DNA of 64,000 nt from contig NZ_CP081960.1 of NCBI RefSeq assembly GCF_019823105.1, positions 310,001 to 374,000 on the forward strand, read 5' to 3'. The stretch comes from Halobaculum magnesiiphilum. Its GTDB lineage: Archaea > Halobacteriota > Halobacteria > Halobacteriales > Haloferacaceae. A program made the translations under genes and the position numbers. Shown here in pieces: positions 17,090 to 25,841 of the stretch (positions are counted from its first letter, which is position 1; each line of letters opens with the position of its first letter). A model generated the notes under the pieces. The model had not been told where the DNA came from, made no database searches, and saw only the letters and a program-made list of their open reading frames with translations.

Positions 17090-17584
17090 ATGGTACTCGA
17101 TCCACTTCCGCTGCAGGTGTTCGCCGAGTACTTCCCGAACGGGATCGGCCGATACGCCGTCGGCGGCCTGTTCGTTGGACTCGGCGCCGGTATCATCTAC
17201 CTCGGCACCGGCATCAGTGCCGGCGCGAGCACGTTTCTCGAATCGACGCTGTCGTACGCATCGGGGCGATCCCGGTTCCAGCAATACGTCTCCTCGCGTG
17301 ACTGGCGAGTAGTGTTCGCAGCCAGCATCGTCGCCGGGGCGGCGATCTACTCGCTGACCCTCGGTGACGGCTTCCGATACTCCACCGACGTGCAGGTGTG
17401 GCGCCTGTTCGTCGGCGGAATTCTCGTCGGCGTCGGCACCCGCGTCGGGAAGGGCTGTACGTCCGGTCACGGTATCTGCGGCGTCGGATCCGCCTCGCGT
17501 ACGTCGCTCGTCGGCGTCGCGACGTTCCTGCTCGTCGCGATCGGCGTCGCCCAACTCGTCGCCGCGATCGGGGTGAGTCCCTGA
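17090..17584 (+). CDS. YeeE/YedE-family transporter, N-terminal half protein
   Basis: 164 residues with about four membrane helices (near 22-42, 73-92, 103-121, 138-160). The family motif appears as GKGCTSGHGICG with Cys123 and Cys130, residues that in thiosulfate transporter TsuA-type proteins relay the substrate. It is half the length of a full YeeE protein; the next gene supplies the other half and overlaps by one base. Together they probably import thiosulfate or another sulfane-sulfur compound for the sulfurtransferases next to them. Confidence 0.85.
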   Translation: MVLDPLPLQVFAEYFPNGIGRYAVGGLFVGLGAGIIYLGTGISAGASTFLESTLSYASGRSRFQQYVSSRDWRVVFAASIVAGAAIYSLTLGDGFRYSTDVQVWRLFVGGILVGVGTRVGKGCTSGHGICGVGSASRTSLVGVATFLLVAIGVAQLVAAIGVSP

Positions 17585-18048
17585 TGGCCGACACCGACCG
17601 CCACCCATTGTTCATGCCGCTGATCGCGCTCGGCGGACTCGTTTTCGGGTTCGGCCTCGGCTTCAGTCACATGGCACGGCCGGAGGTCGTGCTGGACTTC
17701 CTCCAGTTCGAGGACATCGGACTGCTGTTCGTCATGTTCGGCGGCGCGCTCGTCTCGGGGACGGCGTACTTCCTCGCGCCGAAGCTGCTCGACGGGCCGG
17801 CGCTGACGAACCGCAGGTTCGAGCGGCGGCTGAAGTCGTTCGACAATAACGTGCTCGTCGGGGGCGCCGTCTTCGGCGTCGGGTGGGGTCTCTCGGGGAT
17901 CTGCCCTGGCGCCGCCTACGCCAGCCTCGGGGTCGGCAATCTACCGATCCTGTGGGCGATCGCCGGGATGTTCATCGGCGCGTACGCCCAGGGACTGTGG
18001 CGCAGTCGCGACGACGCGAGCGACGCGTCGCCCGCGGGCACCGACTGA
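17584..18048 (+). CDS. YeeE/YedE-family transporter, second half protein
   Basis: 154 residues from the ATG at 17584, overlapping the previous TGA by one base. It has four hydrophobic helices and the partner motif GWGLSGICPGAAYA (about 103-116) with one Cys, the second pseudo-repeat of full-length YeeE. It has the split arrangement seen in many archaea and proteobacteria, where the two halves are separate adjacent genes. It probably pairs with the preceding protein in the membrane. Confidence 0.85.
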   Translation: MADTDRHPLFMPLIALGGLVFGFGLGFSHMARPEVVLDFLQFEDIGLLFVMFGGALVSGTAYFLAPKLLDGPALTNRRFERRLKSFDNNVLVGGAVFGVGWGLSGICPGAAYASLGVGNLPILWAIAGMFIGAYAQGLWRSRDDASDASPAGTD

Positions 18049-18109
18049 TCGGTTCCGTTCTCGGCAGGTATCGGTTCTCGTGGTCGTCACCGACGGGAAC
18101 GCGTCGTTG

Positions 18110-18325
18110 TCACCGACGGACGCGACTCGCGACGGTAGCCGCCATGACCAGCGCCCCGTCGTCGTCGACCAGCTCGACCCGTCCCGATCCGGTCAACACC
18201 GCACGGAACTCGGGAGCGGGCGAGATGTCGTACTCCTCGGGCGTCCCGTAGTTCGCGGCGATCACCCACGTCCGGGCCAGCATCGAGGAGCCGCCGCTCG
18301 CGCTCCCGTCCTCCTCCACGGTCAC
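18110..18325 (-). CDS. Small hypothetical protein at the end of the cox/xdh operon
   Basis: 71 residues starting at GTG 18325, which overlaps the xdhC-like stop (GTGA), so it is the last gene of the leftward molybdenum-hydroxylase operon. The first 15 residues are polar; the rest is mixed beta/alpha with no Cys or membrane segment (RTWVIAANYGTPEEY). No family recognised. The overlap is the best evidence that it is real. Confidence 0.55.
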   Translation of the reverse strand: MTVEEDGSASGGSSMLARTWVIAANYGTPEEYDISPAPEFRAVLTGSGRVELVDDDGALVMAATVASRVRR

Positions 18326-19449
18326 GGTGAATCAGCCTCCATGCGGTCGTGGATCGGGCCCTCGCGATCGGCGAGATGGCCGGGATCGCGGTCGTTCGCG
18401 ACCGCGAGCAGCTCGGCGACGATGCTGTATGCGATCTGGTAGGGACTGTCGCCGCCGAGGTTCACGCCGATCGGGGTGTAGATGCGGTCGAGTTCGTCGT
18501 CACCGAAGGTTCGCCCCTCCTCGGCGAACGCCTCGCGCATCTCCTCGAACCGCTTCCGGGGTCCCATCAACCCGACGTACGCCACCGGCGTAGACAACAG
18601 CGCGTCGAGGGTGAGGCGATCGTCGACGAAGTTGTGGGTCATCACGACCGCGTACGTGTCGTCATCCCACGCACGAAGATCGGCCACGTCACGGGGACTG
18701 GCCGAGACGACCTCGTCCGCCCCGGAGACGCGAGCGTCGTCGACCTGTCCGCCCCGGAACGCGACGACCGTCACCCGGAAGTCGACGAGTTTCGCGAGTT
18801 CGACGACCGGTCGCACGTCGTGGCCCGCGCCGAACACGACCACCTCGGGCGGAGGACGAACCGCGTCGACGAACACCTCGACCTCCCCGTCGGGCGTGTC
18901 GACGCTTCTGATATCGCTGCCGCCCTCGGAGAGGAGTCGCTCGGCGTCCGCGCGGATCGCGTCGGCGATTCCCGATGGCAACTCCCCTTCGAAGGAGCCG
19001 CCGGTGTAGACGCTCCGCGTCGCTGTCGGAAGCGGGCCGTCGACGACCGTCGCCGTCGCGACCGGTTCCCCGCGCTCTCGGGCAGCGACAACGGGCTCGT
19101 ACTCGTCGCCCAGCGGTTCGAGGAGGACCGTGATCACCCCGTTACAGCCGACACCCATACCCCACACGTCATCGTCGCCGGTCAGATCCCACGTCTCGAC
19201 GCGCGCCGCTCCCGCCGCCAGCACGTCGCGTGCGAGGTCGCGGACCTCGTCCTCAAGGCAGCCGGCGGTGATGCTTCCCGCGCCGCCGTCCGGACGGATC
19301 AGCATCTTCGCGCCGGGGCGTCGATACGCGCTCCCCTCGACGGCGATGACGGTCGCGAGGACGGCGTCGTCGCCGGCTTCGAGGGCGGCGCCGATCCGGT
19401 CGAACAGCTCCGTCTCCGGGAGGCTCCACTCGTTCGTATTCATGGTCAT
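18322..19449 (-). CDS. XdhC/CoxI-family molybdenum-enzyme maturation protein
   Basis: 375 residues from ATG 19449 (ATGA overlap with the upstream stop). The N-terminal XdhC_CoxI domain shows AVEGSAYRRPGAKM (about 35-48) and GSITAGCLEDEV (about 55-67). The C-terminal Rossmann-type XdhC_C domain begins near 212 with VVVFGAGHDVRP and includes TDDTYAVVMTH-like and GLMGPRKR segments. XdhC proteins bind molybdenum cofactor and help its sulfuration and insertion into xanthine dehydrogenase-type enzymes. Its place after the cox structural genes, MoxR and vWA genes fits that job. Confidence 0.9.
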   Translation of the reverse strand: MTMNTNEWSLPETELFDRIGAALEAGDDAVLATVIAVEGSAYRRPGAKMLIRPDGGAGSITAGCLEDEVRDLARDVLAAGAARVETWDLTGDDDVWGMGVGCNGVITVLLEPLGDEYEPVVAARERGEPVATATVVDGPLPTATRSVYTGGSFEGELPSGIADAIRADAERLLSEGGSDIRSVDTPDGEVEVFVDAVRPPPEVVVFGAGHDVRPVVELAKLVDFRVTVVAFRGGQVDDARVSGADEVVSASPRDVADLRAWDDDTYAVVMTHNFVDDRLTLDALLSTPVAYVGLMGPRKRFEEMREAFAEEGRTFGDDELDRIYTPIGVNLGGDSPYQIAYSIVAELLAVANDRDPGHLADREGPIHDRMEADSP

Positions 19450-20843
19450 GCAGTGTCTCGACGGGCCCGCCCGACCCCCCGTCGTGGGTCGTATTCGTAG
19501 CCGATACGCCCGCCCAGTCCGTGGCGACGGAGTTGCCGGCCGACCTCCACGAGGTCGGCGGCGGTGCCGAACGCGAACAGCCCGTCCACGAACGGTCGCG
19601 CACGCGACATCCCGCGCGCTGTCGGCTCGTACGTCGACGACGCCGCCAGCGGGTTGAGCCAGACGATCCCGGCGGTCCGTCGCGAGAGCGTCGCGAGGAC
19701 GCGAGAGAGTTCGTCCGCGTCGCCCATCTCCAGCCCGTCGCTCACGACGAACACGACCGTTCGTCGGTCGAACGCTTCCGGGGCTGTCTCGAGGATCTCG
19801 CCGATCGAGGCGCCGATCCGGGTCCCGCCGCCCCACTCGGTTTCGGCGCGTTCGAGCGCGGCCAGCGCCGCCCCGGGCGTGGGCTCGTCGAAGGCGGCCG
19901 ACACTTCCCGAGCTGTCTCGTCGAAGAAGACGATCCGGCAGTGCCGCCATTCGGCCTTTGCGCGCCTGAGCGTCGCGAGCAGGACCGACCGATCGACCGT
20001 GTCGAGCACCGACCGGCTCACGTCGACAAGCCAGACGGCCCGAACGTCGTTCGGAACACGCTCGCGCTTCGGGAGCGACACGACGGTCCCGCCCGTCCCG
20101 ACGCTCGTCCGAAGCGAGCGACGGACGTCGACACGCTCGTCGCCGGGGCGCCACCGGCGACCGCGAAGTGACTCCAACCCACGGGTCAACTCCGCGACCG
20201 CCTCACCCACCTCCGGCTCGGCGTCGACGGCGCCCGACACCGGATCCGGACTGCCCGTCGGGCTGTACCACGCGCGATCGACGCGTTCGGCGTCGTCGTC
20301 ATCGTCGCCGTCAGCGCCCGAAACGGTCGCTCCGAGCGATGCCCTTGCGACGGCCGAGGGATCGGGGTCCACGTCGCCGGCGGTGTCCGCGGCCGCCCCG
20401 GTCGCGTCAGCGTCCGGGTCCTCAGCAGGGGCACCCTCGCCCATCGGCGCCAGCGCCCCCTCGGGACCGTCCTCCGCCGCCGTCCGGGGCGCCGGCCCTG
20501 CGGGGTTGAGGCCGGCTGTGAGCCGACGCCAGAACTCGCGAAACTGACGGTCGAACGTCTCGATCGACTCGGGGTCGGAGACGAGACACGCCCGGAGCGC
20601 CGCCCGCGCGGTCCCCTCGTCGTCGAACCCGACCTCGACGAGCGCGCGGGCCGCGGTCGTCCCCGCGTTTGCCGGAACCGCCACTCCCGCGCGCCGGAGC
20701 GCCCGGACGAAGCGGACGAGTTCCTCGCGCACGTGGTCCCGGGCGGCGCGGAACGCCGGCGTGTCCCCCGAACCGAACTCCGGACCCTCGTCAACGCGGT
20801 CCGCGTCGGTCCCGTCGAAACCACCGTCGTCGTCGGGAATCAC
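19446..20843 (-). CDS. vWA-domain protein, CoxE-like
   Basis: 465 residues from GTG 20843, which overlaps the upstream MoxR stop (GTGA). The N-terminal part (about 1-110) is helical, the middle (about 110-215) is acidic low complexity, and the C-terminal von Willebrand A domain begins near 265 with the metal-ion site WLVDVSRSV (DxSxS). CoxE proteins act with the CoxD/MoxR ATPase to load or mature the active site of CO dehydrogenase-type enzymes. Its order MoxR-vWA-XdhC after coxGSLM is the usual maturation block. Confidence 0.88.
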   Translation of the reverse strand: MIPDDDGGFDGTDADRVDEGPEFGSGDTPAFRAARDHVREELVRFVRALRRAGVAVPANAGTTAARALVEVGFDDEGTARAALRACLVSDPESIETFDRQFREFWRRLTAGLNPAGPAPRTAAEDGPEGALAPMGEGAPAEDPDADATGAAADTAGDVDPDPSAVARASLGATVSGADGDDDDDAERVDRAWYSPTGSPDPVSGAVDAEPEVGEAVAELTRGLESLRGRRWRPGDERVDVRRSLRTSVGTGGTVVSLPKRERVPNDVRAVWLVDVSRSVLDTVDRSVLLATLRRAKAEWRHCRIVFFDETAREVSAAFDEPTPGAALAALERAETEWGGGTRIGASIGEILETAPEAFDRRTVVFVVSDGLEMGDADELSRVLATLSRRTAGIVWLNPLAASSTYEPTARGMSRARPFVDGLFAFGTAADLVEVGRQLRRHGLGGRIGYEYDPRRGVGRARRDTA

Positions 20844-21757
20844 GTGGTCACCTCCGCTCGAGCGTCGGCGGCGGCCTCGACGAGCGTCTCGAGCAGCGAC
20901 TCGTCGACGCGCTCGATGTCCTCGACTTCCTTGAGCAGGCAGCCGAGCGTCTCCTCGACCTCCTCGGGCGTCAGCGGCTCGGTGTCGTCGTTCCGGAGCG
21001 CGGCGACGGCGCGGGCCCAGTCGATCGTCTCGGCGGCACCCGGGGGCTTGCGCAGCGGCTCCTCCCGGATGCGCGCGGCCATCGCGCACAGTTCGGCGGC
21101 GACGGCGCCGTCCAGCTCGGGCACCTTCCGTTCGAGGATGGCTCGCTCCTTCTCCATGGACGGCGGCGAGACGTGGAGGAACAGACAGCGGCGCTTGAGT
21201 GCGTCGCTCAGCGACCGGGTCCGGTTCGAGGTGATGATCACGACCGGCGGCGTCTCCGCGCTGATCGTGCCGAGTTCGGGCACGGACACCTGAAAGTCGC
21301 TCAGTACCTCCAACAGCAGCGCCTCGAACTCCTCGTCGGCCCGGTCGACCTCGTCGATCAGCAGGACCGGCGGCGTGTCGCCGTCGCCACGCAGCGCGCG
21401 CAACAGCGGCCGTTCGAGCAGGTACTCCTCCGCGAACACCGAGGCGTCGTCGTCGCCCGACTGCACCGCGAGCAGTTGTTTCGTGTAGTTCCACTCGTAC
21501 AGCGCGCTCTCGGCGGTCAGCCCCTCGTAACACTGCAGTCGCACGAGGTCGGTGTCGAAGCCCGCCGCGAGCACCTTCGCCAACTCCGTCTTGCCCGCGC
21601 CGGGCTCTCCCTCCACGAGGAGCGGCTTGCCCAACCGGAGCGCGAGCAACACGGTCGTCACGACGTCGTCCTCGGCGACATACGACTGTTCGTCGAACAG
21701 CCCCCGAAGGCGCTCGTCGGTCACGTCGGCGAAGACCGTCGGCCGTCTCTCGCTCAT
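20840..21757 (-). CDS. MoxR-family AAA+ ATPase, CoxD-like
   Basis: 305 residues from ATG 21757 (MSERRPTVF). Upstream in-frame extension to 21826 adds unrelated basic sequence and is rejected. Walker A is GEPGAGKT at 50-57 and Walker B VLLIDEVDRAD near 150. MoxR ATPases are chaperones that partner vWA proteins; CoxD matures the Mo-Cu centre in Oligotropha CO dehydrogenase. Its stop overlaps the vWA gene start. 93 bp separate it from the FAD-subunit gene, without an obvious promoter. Confidence 0.92.
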   Translation of the reverse strand: MSERRPTVFADVTDERLRGLFDEQSYVAEDDVVTTVLLALRLGKPLLVEGEPGAGKTELAKVLAAGFDTDLVRLQCYEGLTAESALYEWNYTKQLLAVQSGDDDASVFAEEYLLERPLLRALRGDGDTPPVLLIDEVDRADEEFEALLLEVLSDFQVSVPELGTISAETPPVVIITSNRTRSLSDALKRRCLFLHVSPPSMEKERAILERKVPELDGAVAAELCAMAARIREEPLRKPPGAAETIDWARAVAALRNDDTEPLTPEEVEETLGCLLKEVEDIERVDESLLETLVEAAADARAEVTT

Positions 21758-21850
21758 CTGATATCGTGTTCGGAATACATGGTGAACTGGATGGCTGCGT
21801 GACCCCCGGCCCGCGTGCGTGCCCACGGTCGCGGACCGGGGTGAGCCACG

Positions 21851-22738
21851 TCAGTCGGCCGCCCGCGGCGTCGCCGTGTCGGCGGCCGCCGCGAGCGCAC
21901 GTTTCGTGTACGCTTCGAGCAGCGTTGCGCGGAACTCCGCCGACGCCTGCAGGTCGCTCATCATCATCATCTCGTCGACCTCGTCGGTCGCGACCGACGC
22001 CGCCACCTCGACCGCGTCGTCGTCGAGCGTCGAGCCCACGAGGGCCTCCTCGACGGGTTCCAGCCGGACGCCGTGATCGAGCACGCCGTTTGCGCCGACG
22101 CGCGCGCCGGTGACGGTGTCACCGTCGGTCTCGATGAGCGCGGCGACGCCGACCATCGCGTACCCGGAGGAGGGCGACGGCTTCTTGGCGTACGCCCCCG
22201 CCGCGTCGGCGGCCGACGGGATCTCGACGCGCGTGACGAGTTCCCCGGGATCCAGCGCCGTGGCGTACATCCCGAAGAAGTAGTCGTCGATCGGGATCTC
22301 GCGTTCCCCGTCCGGCCCCTCGGCGACGACGGTCGCGTCCGACGCCAGCGCCGCCCCGGGGAGGTCGGAGGCCGGGTCCGCGTGCGCGAGGTTGCCGCCG
22401 ACGGTGCCGCGGTTTCTGACCTGCTCGTCGCCGACCTGCTCCACCGCGGCGGTGAACGCCGGGGCGTGTTCGTGGGCGGCATCCACGTCGAGCAGGTCGC
22501 TGTAGGTCGTCATCGCGCCGATCGACAGCGTGTCGCCCTCGACGGAGACGCCGTGGAGCGCGTCGATCCCGCTCACGTCGATGAGCACGTCAGGGCTGGA
22601 TAGCCCGCTTTTCATCGCCGGGAGCAGGCTGTGTCCGCCCGCGAGCAGTTCCGTCTCAGCGTCCGAGTGCTCGTCGAGCAACTCCAGCGCCTCGGGGACG
22701 CTCTCGGCCGCGTAGTAGTCGAACTCGTCGGGGAACAT
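21851..22738 (-). CDS. CO/xanthine dehydrogenase-type medium (FAD) subunit
   Basis: 295 residues, usual CoxM size. The FAD-binding signatures of this family are present: AGGHSLLPAMKS at about 35-46 and NRGTVGGNLAHADPASD at about 112-128. The protein passes electrons between the iron-sulfur subunit and an external acceptor. Its start touches the stop of the large-subunit gene. The C-terminal CO_deh_flav_C domain ends in an Ala-rich tail. Confidence 0.93.
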   Translation of the reverse strand: MFPDEFDYYAAESVPEALELLDEHSDAETELLAGGHSLLPAMKSGLSSPDVLIDVSGIDALHGVSVEGDTLSIGAMTTYSDLLDVDAAHEHAPAFTAAVEQVGDEQVRNRGTVGGNLAHADPASDLPGAALASDATVVAEGPDGEREIPIDDYFFGMYATALDPGELVTRVEIPSAADAAGAYAKKPSPSSGYAMVGVAALIETDGDTVTGARVGANGVLDHGVRLEPVEEALVGSTLDDDAVEVAASVATDEVDEMMMMSDLQASAEFRATLLEAYTKRALAAAADTATPRAAD

Positions 22739-25218
22739 CAGCGCTCACCCCCGTCGGCCGCGTCGGCGTCCGGGTCGTCCATTGTGTCGGCATCTGCGCC
22801 GTCGACGGGTTCCCCTCCGTCGGCGGTCGCGCCCTCGTTGACGGCCTTCCAGACCCGCTCGGGCGTCATCGGCATCTCCACGCCCTCGACGCCGAAGGGC
22901 TCCAGCGCGTCCGTGACCGCGTTGACGACGGCTTGCGGCGCGGCGATGGTGCCGGCCTCGCCGACGCCTTTCACCCCGAGCGGGTTGTGCGGGCTCGGCG
23001 TGACGGTCGACTCGGTCGTCATCTCGGGGATGTGTTCGGCTTTCGGCACGGCGTAGTCCTGCAACGACCCCGTGACTAGCGTTCCGTTGTCGTCGTACTC
23101 GGCACCCTCGTACAGCGCCTGGCCGACGCCCTGCGCGATGCCGCCGTGGACCTGTCCCTCGACGATCTTGGGGTTGATCTGGTTGCCCACGTCGTCGACG
23201 GCGACGTACTTCTCGAAGGAGATCTCGCCGGTCTCGGGGTCGACCTCGACGATCGCGGCGTGCGTCCCGAACGGGAACACGAAGTTGTCCGGATCGTAGA
23301 AGGACGTGGCCTCCAGTCCCGGCTCCGTGTCCTCGGGCATGTCGTGAGCGAGGTACGACTGCGTCGCGACCTCCTGGATCGTCATGCCGCGCTCGGGCGC
23401 GCCGGCGACTGTGAACTCGCCCTCCGCGAACTCGATGTCCTCGGGGTCGGCCTCCAGCTGGTGGGCTGCGATCTCTTTCGCCTTGTCCACCACCTTCCGG
23501 GCGCTCATCACGAGCGAACTCCCGCCGACCGCGGCCGAGCGCGAGCCGTACGTCCCCATCCCGTGGGGGATCTCGTCGGTGTCGCCCTCGACGATCTCCA
23601 CGTCGTCGTAGTCGACACCGAGCTCGTTGGCGACGATCTGCGCGTACGTCGTCGAGTGGCCCTGTCCGTGCCCCGACGTGCCACAGAAGGCGGTGACGGT
23701 GCCCGATGGGTGAAAGCGCACGACGCTCGACTCCCACAGCCCGGCCTGCGCGCCGAGCTGCCCGGCGAGTTCGGAGGGTGCGAGCCCACAGGCTTCGATG
23801 TAGCAGGAGAAGCCGATCCCGATGTAGCGACCCTCCTCGCGTGCCTCCTGTTGACGCTCGCGGAAGTTCTCGTAATCCAGGAGGTCCAGCGCCTCGTTCA
23901 TCGGCTTCTCGTACTCGCCGCTGTCGTAGACGACGGCGACCTCCGTCTCGTAGGGGAACGCGTCGTCCGGGACGAAGTTCCGCTTCCGGAACTCCACCGG
24001 GTCCATCCCGATCTCGTTGGCCGCGCGGTTCATCAGCCGCTCGACGAGGAACGACGCCTCCGGGCGGCCGGCGCCGCGGTAGGCGTCCACCGGCGGAACG
24101 TTCGTGAACGCGCCGGTGACGTGGCCGTAGATCGCGGGGATGTCGTACTGGCCCGACAGGAGCGTGCCGTACAGGTACGTCGGCACCGCAGGCGCGAACG
24201 TAGAGAGGTACGCGCCGAGGTTGGCGCGAGTGTCGACCCGGAGGCCGATCACGTCGCCCTCGTCGTTCATCGCGATCTCCGCGTTTGTCTCGTGGCCGCG
24301 ACCGGGCGCGTCCGTGAGGTACGTCTCCGAGCGCGTCGCCGTCCACTTGATCGGGCGTTCGAGGAGCTTCGAACACCACGAAACGAGCGCCTCGTCGCCG
24401 TAGTGGTGGATCTTCGAGCCGAACCCGCCGCCGACCTCCGGCGCCGTGATGCTGAGCTTGTGCTCGGGGTGGCCGATCACCCCCGACATGAGCAGGCGGT
24501 GAAGGTGGGGGTTCTGCGTCGTCATGAACACGTCCAGCTCGTCGGTCCCCGGGCTGTAGTCGGCGACCGCCGCCCGCGGCTCCATCGCGTTCGGGATCAC
24601 GAGTTGGTTCGTGATGTCGATGCTCGTGGTGTGCGCGGCCGACTCGAACGCCTCGGCGGTCCTCTCCTCGTCGCCGATCTCCCAGTCGAACGCGACGTTG
24701 CTCTCGGCGTCGTCGTGGAGCTCCGGGGCGTCCTCGTCGAGCGCCTCGTCGGGGTTGGTCACCGCGTCGAGACGGTCGTAGTCCACGTCTACGGCCTTCG
24801 CCGCGTCGGCCGCCTGGTAGCGATCCTCCGCAACGACGACCGCGATGGCGTCGCCCTGATAGCGGACGTGGTCCTTCGCGAGGATCGGGTGAGAGACGTT
24901 GTTGAGGCTCGGGAGGAGCCAGCCCGTCGGTAGCTCGAAGGAGCCGCCACCGGGCGTGTCCTCGCGGTGGAGGTCGTCGTGGGTGTACACGCCGATCACG
25001 CCCGACATCTCCTCGGCCTCGCTCGTGTCCACGCCCTCGATTCGGGCGTGGCCGTATCGACTGCGCACGACCGACATGTGTGCCATATCGGCCAGCTGAA
25101 TGTCGTCTGTGTACTCCGCGTCACCGGTGATGAGTGCCGGGTCCTCCCGTCGTTCGATGGCCGAGCCCAGGATGTCGGCCGCGGTCACCTCGTCGGGGTC
25201 GAGCGACTCGATGCTCAT
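22738..25218 (-). CDS. Molybdenum hydroxylase large subunit, CoxL form II/xanthine dehydrogenase type
   Basis: 826 residues in the CO dehydrogenase/xanthine dehydrogenase large-subunit family, binding molybdopterin cytosine dinucleotide. The active-site loop near residue 378 reads AYRGAGR, the form II (putative) signature; proven CO dehydrogenases (form I) carry AYRCSFR or AYXCSFR. A catalytic-type Glu is in VKGVGEAGT near 748. So the enzyme may hydroxylate an aldehyde, purine or other substrate rather than CO. It overlaps coxS and coxM by one to four bases. The acidic C-terminal tail (about 800-826) is typical of haloarchaeal proteins. Confidence 0.92.
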   Translation of the reverse strand: MSIESLDPDEVTAADILGSAIERREDPALITGDAEYTDDIQLADMAHMSVVRSRYGHARIEGVDTSEAEEMSGVIGVYTHDDLHREDTPGGGSFELPTGWLLPSLNNVSHPILAKDHVRYQGDAIAVVVAEDRYQAADAAKAVDVDYDRLDAVTNPDEALDEDAPELHDDAESNVAFDWEIGDEERTAEAFESAAHTTSIDITNQLVIPNAMEPRAAVADYSPGTDELDVFMTTQNPHLHRLLMSGVIGHPEHKLSITAPEVGGGFGSKIHHYGDEALVSWCSKLLERPIKWTATRSETYLTDAPGRGHETNAEIAMNDEGDVIGLRVDTRANLGAYLSTFAPAVPTYLYGTLLSGQYDIPAIYGHVTGAFTNVPPVDAYRGAGRPEASFLVERLMNRAANEIGMDPVEFRKRNFVPDDAFPYETEVAVVYDSGEYEKPMNEALDLLDYENFRERQQEAREEGRYIGIGFSCYIEACGLAPSELAGQLGAQAGLWESSVVRFHPSGTVTAFCGTSGHGQGHSTTYAQIVANELGVDYDDVEIVEGDTDEIPHGMGTYGSRSAAVGGSSLVMSARKVVDKAKEIAAHQLEADPEDIEFAEGEFTVAGAPERGMTIQEVATQSYLAHDMPEDTEPGLEATSFYDPDNFVFPFGTHAAIVEVDPETGEISFEKYVAVDDVGNQINPKIVEGQVHGGIAQGVGQALYEGAEYDDNGTLVTGSLQDYAVPKAEHIPEMTTESTVTPSPHNPLGVKGVGEAGTIAAPQAVVNAVTDALEPFGVEGVEMPMTPERVWKAVNEGATADGGEPVDGADADTMDDPDADAADGGER

Positions 25219-25841
25219 CGCGAGTCACCTCCGCCTGCGGTGTCGAACTCGTCCGCACAGCCACAGCCCCCCGGCGCGTCGCAGGCGTCGACGACCGTCC
25301 CGCCGTCGGTCGCGGGCCCGTCGCCGGCGCTGCCGCCCCCGTCTCGGGTGCCGCCGTCGGCGACGGCGCCCGATCCCATCGACTCGGCGGCGTTCTGGAC
25401 GGCGTTGACGATGTTCTGATAGCCGGTGCATCGACAGAGGTTCCCCTCCAGCCCCTCGCGGATCTCCTCTCGCGTGGGGTTCGGGTTCTCCTTGAGGATC
25501 TCCACGGAGGTCATCATCATGCCGGGCGTGCAGTAGCCGCACTGGAGCCCGTGTTCCTCCTGGAACGCCCGCTGGATGGCGTGCATCTCGCCGCCATCCG
25601 AGAGTCCTTCGACGGTCGTGATCTCGGCGCCGTCGGCCTGGACCGCCAGCGCGGTGCAGGACTTGACCGCTTCGCCGTCCATCTCGACCGTACATGCGCC
25701 ACAGAGGCTGCTCTCGCAGCCGATGTTCGTTCCCGTGTACCCCAGCTCGTCGCGCAGCGCGTGTGCGAGCAGGGTCCGTGCCTCGACCGTCAGGTCGTGT
25801 TCCGTGCCGTTGACCGTGAGTGTGATGTCGTGTTCCGTCAT
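25215..25841 (-). CDS. Molybdenum hydroxylase small subunit, two [2Fe-2S] clusters
   Basis: 208 residues from ATG 25841 (ATGA overlap with coxG). Plant-type cluster ligands are C42, C47, C50 and C62; the second cluster uses C101, C104, C136 and C138 (CGYCTPG, CRCTGY). The core of about 158 residues is standard. An added Gly/Asp-rich tail holds three further cysteines (CDAPGGCGC), not part of the family core; whether it binds metal is open. Electrons flow from the Mo site through this subunit to FAD. Confidence 0.94.
   Translation of the reverse strand: MTEHDITLTVNGTEHDLTVEARTLLAHALRDELGYTGTNIGCESSLCGACTVEMDGEAVKSCTALAVQADGAEITTVEGLSDGGEMHAIQRAFQEEHGLQCGYCTPGMMMTSVEILKENPNPTREEIREGLEGNLCRCTGYQNIVNAVQNAAESMGSGAVADGGTRDGGGSAGDGPATDGGTVVDACDAPGGCGCADEFDTAGGGDSR

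Noticed and set aside
19446-21533. 695-codon frame extending the vWA protein upstream across the MoxR gene
   Set aside because: The added N-terminal part is Arg-rich and overlaps the well-supported MoxR gene. The GTG at 20843 with a 4-bp overlap is the sensible start.
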